Below, one piece after another: positions 61,935 to 64,000 of a stretch of 64,000 nt of DNA. The number at the start of each line of letters is the position of its first letter. The stretch's first letter is position 1. The notes beneath the pieces are model-generated. The model did not search any database, was not told the DNA's origin, and saw only the letters and a program-made list of their open reading frames with translations. Position numbers and translations under genes: made by a program. The stretch comes from Pseudarthrobacter psychrotolerans (lineage in GTDB: Bacteria > Actinomycetota > Actinomycetes > Actinomycetales > Micrococcaceae): assembly GCF_009911795.1 (NCBI RefSeq), contig NZ_CP047898.1, forward strand, positions 620,001-684,000, read 5' to 3'.

Positions 61935-63100
61935 GCGCGTCGATGATCCATTGGCTGGAGCGGCAGGCCGCGGTCCGCGATCGCAGGGGCCTGGTCCGCC
62001 GCCCGCTCGTCCGCGCGGCGGACGAAGAGTTCATCGACCTTGCCAGCAACGACTACCTGGGACTCGCCGCGGACCCTCGGGTCACCGGGGCCGCGGCGGC
62101 GGCCGTGCTGCAGTGGGGTGCGGGTGCAACGTCCTCGAGGCTGGTCGCCGGAACCACCCGGCTGCACCTGGACCTCGAGCGGGAACTGGCCATGCTCACC
62201 GGGATGGACTCGGCGCTGGTGTTCTCCTCCGGCTACCTGGCGAACATCGGTGTGATCACGGCGCTGGGCGGCCCCGGGACCCTGATCATCGCGGATGAAC
62301 ATTGTCATGCCTCGATGATTGACGGGTTCCGGCTGAGCCGCTCCCGAACCGAATCTTTTACGCACAACAGAGTGGAGGACGCCGGCCGGCTGGTGGCCGA
62401 CCGGCCGGAACCGCGCGCGCTGATCGCCGTCGAATCCGTCTACAGCGTCCTGGGTGACGAAGCCCCGCTCGCCGGCCTGCTGGCCCTGGCCGAGGAACAC
62501 GACGCCGTGCTGCTCATCGACGAGGCCCACAGCCTCGGTGTCACCGGCACCGGCACCTTCCAGGGCCGCGGTTCGGTGGCCGGGACCATCCTTGCCGGGC
62601 ATCCGAACGTGATCGTGACCGCGACGCTGTCCAAGGCCCTGGGCAGCCAGGGCGGAGCGGTCCTGGGATCCGCTCTGCTGCGGGAACACCTCGTCAACCG
62701 GGCGCGAAGCTTCATCTTCGACACCGGCCTGGCGCCTGCCTCCGCCGCTGCAGCCCTCGCCGCCGTGCGGATCATCCGGGATGAGCCATGGCGGGCCGGA
62801 TACGTCCGAAGGAACGCTGCGGCGCTGGCCGCCGGGCTCGCCCCGGCCCTTACAGCCCGCGGCGCCGCCGTCGAGCAGACAGCGGGGGCCGTCCAGTCCA
62901 TCGCCATGCCCTCCGCCGAATCAGCTCTGGCGGCCACCCAGGCCGCGCATACCTCCGGCGTCCGGATCGGCTGTTTCCGACCGCCGTCCGTTCCGGACGG
63001 AATTTCACGGCTGCGGCTCACCGCCCGCGCCACCCTTACTCCCAAGGAAATCGAAGACAGCTGCGCAGTGCTGCGCGGCATTTTGGAGGAACTTTCATGA
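61931..63100 (+). CDS. bioF: 8-amino-7-oxononanoate synthase
   Basis: BioF condenses pimeloyl-ACP or pimeloyl-CoA with alanine to give KAPA. ATG 61931 ([20 protein letters not shown]) overlaps the bioA stop; the frame upstream belongs to bioA. The product has 389 residues. Motifs are FIDLASNDYLGLAADPRV, GATSSRLVAGTTRLHLDLE, LIIADEHCHASMIDG, LLIDEAHSLGVTG and the PLP lysine in VTATLSKALGSQGGAVLG. It is a normal alpha-oxoamine synthase. The stop overlaps the bioD start. Confidence 0.96.
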   Translation: MSASMIHWLERQAAVRDRRGLVRRPLVRAADEEFIDLASNDYLGLAADPRVTGAAAAAVLQWGAGATSSRLVAGTTRLHLDLERELAMLTGMDSALVFSSGYLANIGVITALGGPGTLIIADEHCHASMIDGFRLSRSRTESFTHNRVEDAGRLVADRPEPRALIAVESVYSVLGDEAPLAGLLALAEEHDAVLLIDEAHSLGVTGTGTFQGRGSVAGTILAGHPNVIVTATLSKALGSQGGAVLGSALLREHLVNRARSFIFDTGLAPASAAAALAAVRIIRDEPWRAGYVRRNAAALAAGLAPALTARGAAVEQTAGAVQSIAMPSAESALAATQAAHTSGVRIGCFRPPSVPDGISRLRLTARATLTPKEIEDSCAVLRGILEELS

Positions 63101-63774
63101 AACTGCCCGGCATCATCCTGGTCACCGGTACGGACACCGGCGTCGGTAAAACCATCACGACGGCGGCACTCGCCACCGTCCTCCGCGGAACGGGGCGCAG
63201 CGTCGCGGTGTACAAACCGTGTCAGTCAGGCGCCGCCGACGGCGATTCCGACGCGGCCGAAATTGTCCGGCTCGCCGGCGCCGTGAGAGCAGAAACGGGA
63301 GTCGTCCTGCAACAGCCGCTGGCGCCCGTCGCGGCTGCCGCCGTCGACGGAACGCCCCTCCCCAGCGTGGCTGCCCACGCCGAGAAAATCGGCGAGCTCG
63401 CCGCGTCCCACGACCACGCACTGGTGGAGGGTGCAGGCGGCCTCCTGGTAGAGCTGGATTCCGACGGCGGCACGCTGGCGGACCTCGGATCACTCCTGGC
63501 GGCAGCCTTTGTGCTGGTCACCCGGCCGGCGCTCGGGACCCTGAACCACACCGCCCTGACCCTCGAAGCGCTGGACGCGCGGGACCTGCAGGTCATTGGC
63601 GTCGTACTCGGAAGCTGGCCACGCAACCCTGACTTCGTACATCACAGCAACAGGCAGGTGCTCGGAACGCTGCGGGTACCCTTCCTCGGCGCCCTCCCCG
63701 AGCAAGCCTCGGAGCTTTCCCCTGCGGATTTCCGTGCCGGAGCAACTGTCTGGCTGAATGGCCTGCCCGCATGA
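63097..63774 (+). CDS. bioD: ATP-dependent dethiobiotin synthetase
   Basis: BioD closes the ureido ring of dethiobiotin from diaminopelargonate, CO2 and ATP. ATG 63097 overlaps the bioF stop and has GGAGG at 63085-63089. The product has 225 residues. The P-loop is VTGTDTGVGKTITTAALATV, the substrate lysine is in YKPCQSGA, and VEGAGGLLVEL is the conserved motif. NHTALTLEAL and GALPEQASELSPADF follow the family pattern. The stop overlaps the next start (ATGA). Confidence 0.96.
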   Translation: MKLPGIILVTGTDTGVGKTITTAALATVLRGTGRSVAVYKPCQSGAADGDSDAAEIVRLAGAVRAETGVVLQQPLAPVAAAAVDGTPLPSVAAHAEKIGELAASHDHALVEGAGGLLVELDSDGGTLADLGSLLAAAFVLVTRPALGTLNHTALTLEALDARDLQVIGVVLGSWPRNPDFVHHSNRQVLGTLRVPFLGALPEQASELSPADFRAGATVWLNGLPA

Positions 63775-64000
63775 ACCCGGCGATGACGGCCGGACGAGCG
63801 GAGATGCTGATGCCACGTCCGAATGAGGCGGCGCCCACGGGACAGGCTGCCGACGGCGCCCGCTGCCCGTACCTCGTCGTGAGTGACCCGGACGCGGTCC
63901 GTGAAGTGCTGCACCGGCCAGCCGACTTCAGCCCCGCGAATGCCCTGATCGCGGTCACACCCCTGGCAGGACCGGCCCTGCGCGTGCTGCAACGCGTGAA
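63771..64000 (+). CDS. Cytochrome P450-like protein, N-terminal part (3' end outside window)
   Basis: ATG 63771 overlaps the bioD stop, so this is the next gene of the biotin operon. About 76 codons are visible: MNPAMTAGRAEMLMPRPNEA, then CPYLVVSDPDAVREVLHRPA and DFSPANALIAVTPL. The phrase VVSDPDAVREVLHRPADFS is the start of a bacterial P450 fold (substrate-recognition A-helix/beta-1). In Bacillus a P450 (BioI) supplies pimeloyl groups for biotin synthesis, so a similar role is possible here. The haem-binding region is outside the window, so neither activity nor subfamily can be judged. Confidence 0.7.
   Translation, partial: MNPAMTAGRAEMLMPRPNEAAPTGQAADGARCPYLVVSDPDAVREVLHRPADFSPANALIAVTPLAGPALRVLQRV

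Noticed and set aside
1..64000. CRISPR arrays, rRNA genes and prophage structural genes
   Set aside because: I looked for regularly spaced repeats, rRNA motifs and capsid, tail or terminase signatures and saw none.

Overview
The window is high-GC DNA with the gene content of a Micrococcaceae actinobacterium (Arthrobacter, Pseudarthrobacter or Paenarthrobacter). Supporting this are pyruvate kinase followed by a convergent ANTAR response regulator, an actinobacterial biotin operon with a BsaP-type accessory gene, and many translationally coupled ATGA or GTGA gene junctions. The genus is inferred from gene content only.

Layout: 1-1.7 kb is core chromosome (3' end of pyk, ANTAR regulator, tRNA-Leu). 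From 1.7 to 17.8 kb lies an accessory segment with defence-type genes (DUF4238 protein, HNH-nuclease protein, PLD-like nuclease, OLD-family ATPase/TOPRIM nuclease), several broken genes, a complete IS21-family element with a 6-bp target duplication, and an IS3-family element. From 17.8 to 29.3 kb there are short-chain or NmrA-type oxidoreductases, each near a TetR regulator with recognisable palindromic operators. From 25.6 to 31.6 kb are transporter and regulator remnants, including an MFS/2-hydroxycarboxylate transporter chimera. From 31.7 to 52.4 kb is a large amino-acid and methylated-amine catabolic region: two GntR/FCD regulators, a second diaminopimelate-decarboxylase-like gene, proline dehydrogenase and P5C dehydrogenase, HutD-like protein, a polar amino-acid ABC transporter, M20 amidohydrolase, sarcosine-oxidase-like and dimethylglycine-oxidase-like flavoenzymes, an Ldh-family reductase and an amine oxidase. 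A 25-base near-copy of the tRNA-Leu 3' end at 52,830-52,854 may mark the right edge of an island inserted at the tRNA, but no integrase is visible. From 53.2 to 59 kb are a large 2OG-Fe(II) oxygenase, an ISAzo13 remnant, a VbhA/Fic toxin-antitoxin pair with a broken toxin, and a decayed P450. From 59.3 kb to the end is the biotin operon bioB-bsaP-bioA-bioF-bioD followed by a second P450-like gene cut by the window edge.

Two signals tie the catabolic region together. The palindrome TGTGATCACA (five exact copies and one single-mismatch copy) sits in front of the GntR, proline, ABC-transporter, Ldh and dimethylglycine-oxidase genes, which suggests one GntR/FCD regulon. Two tiny genes within that regulon encode peptides sharing the spacing C-x8-C-x2-C-x2-P-E and look like a new small protein family.

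A further feature is that many otherwise normal genes carry one-base deletions, mostly in short G or C runs. Either the assembly has homopolymer errors or this region is decaying; the affected genes are annotated as broken with the lesion position given.
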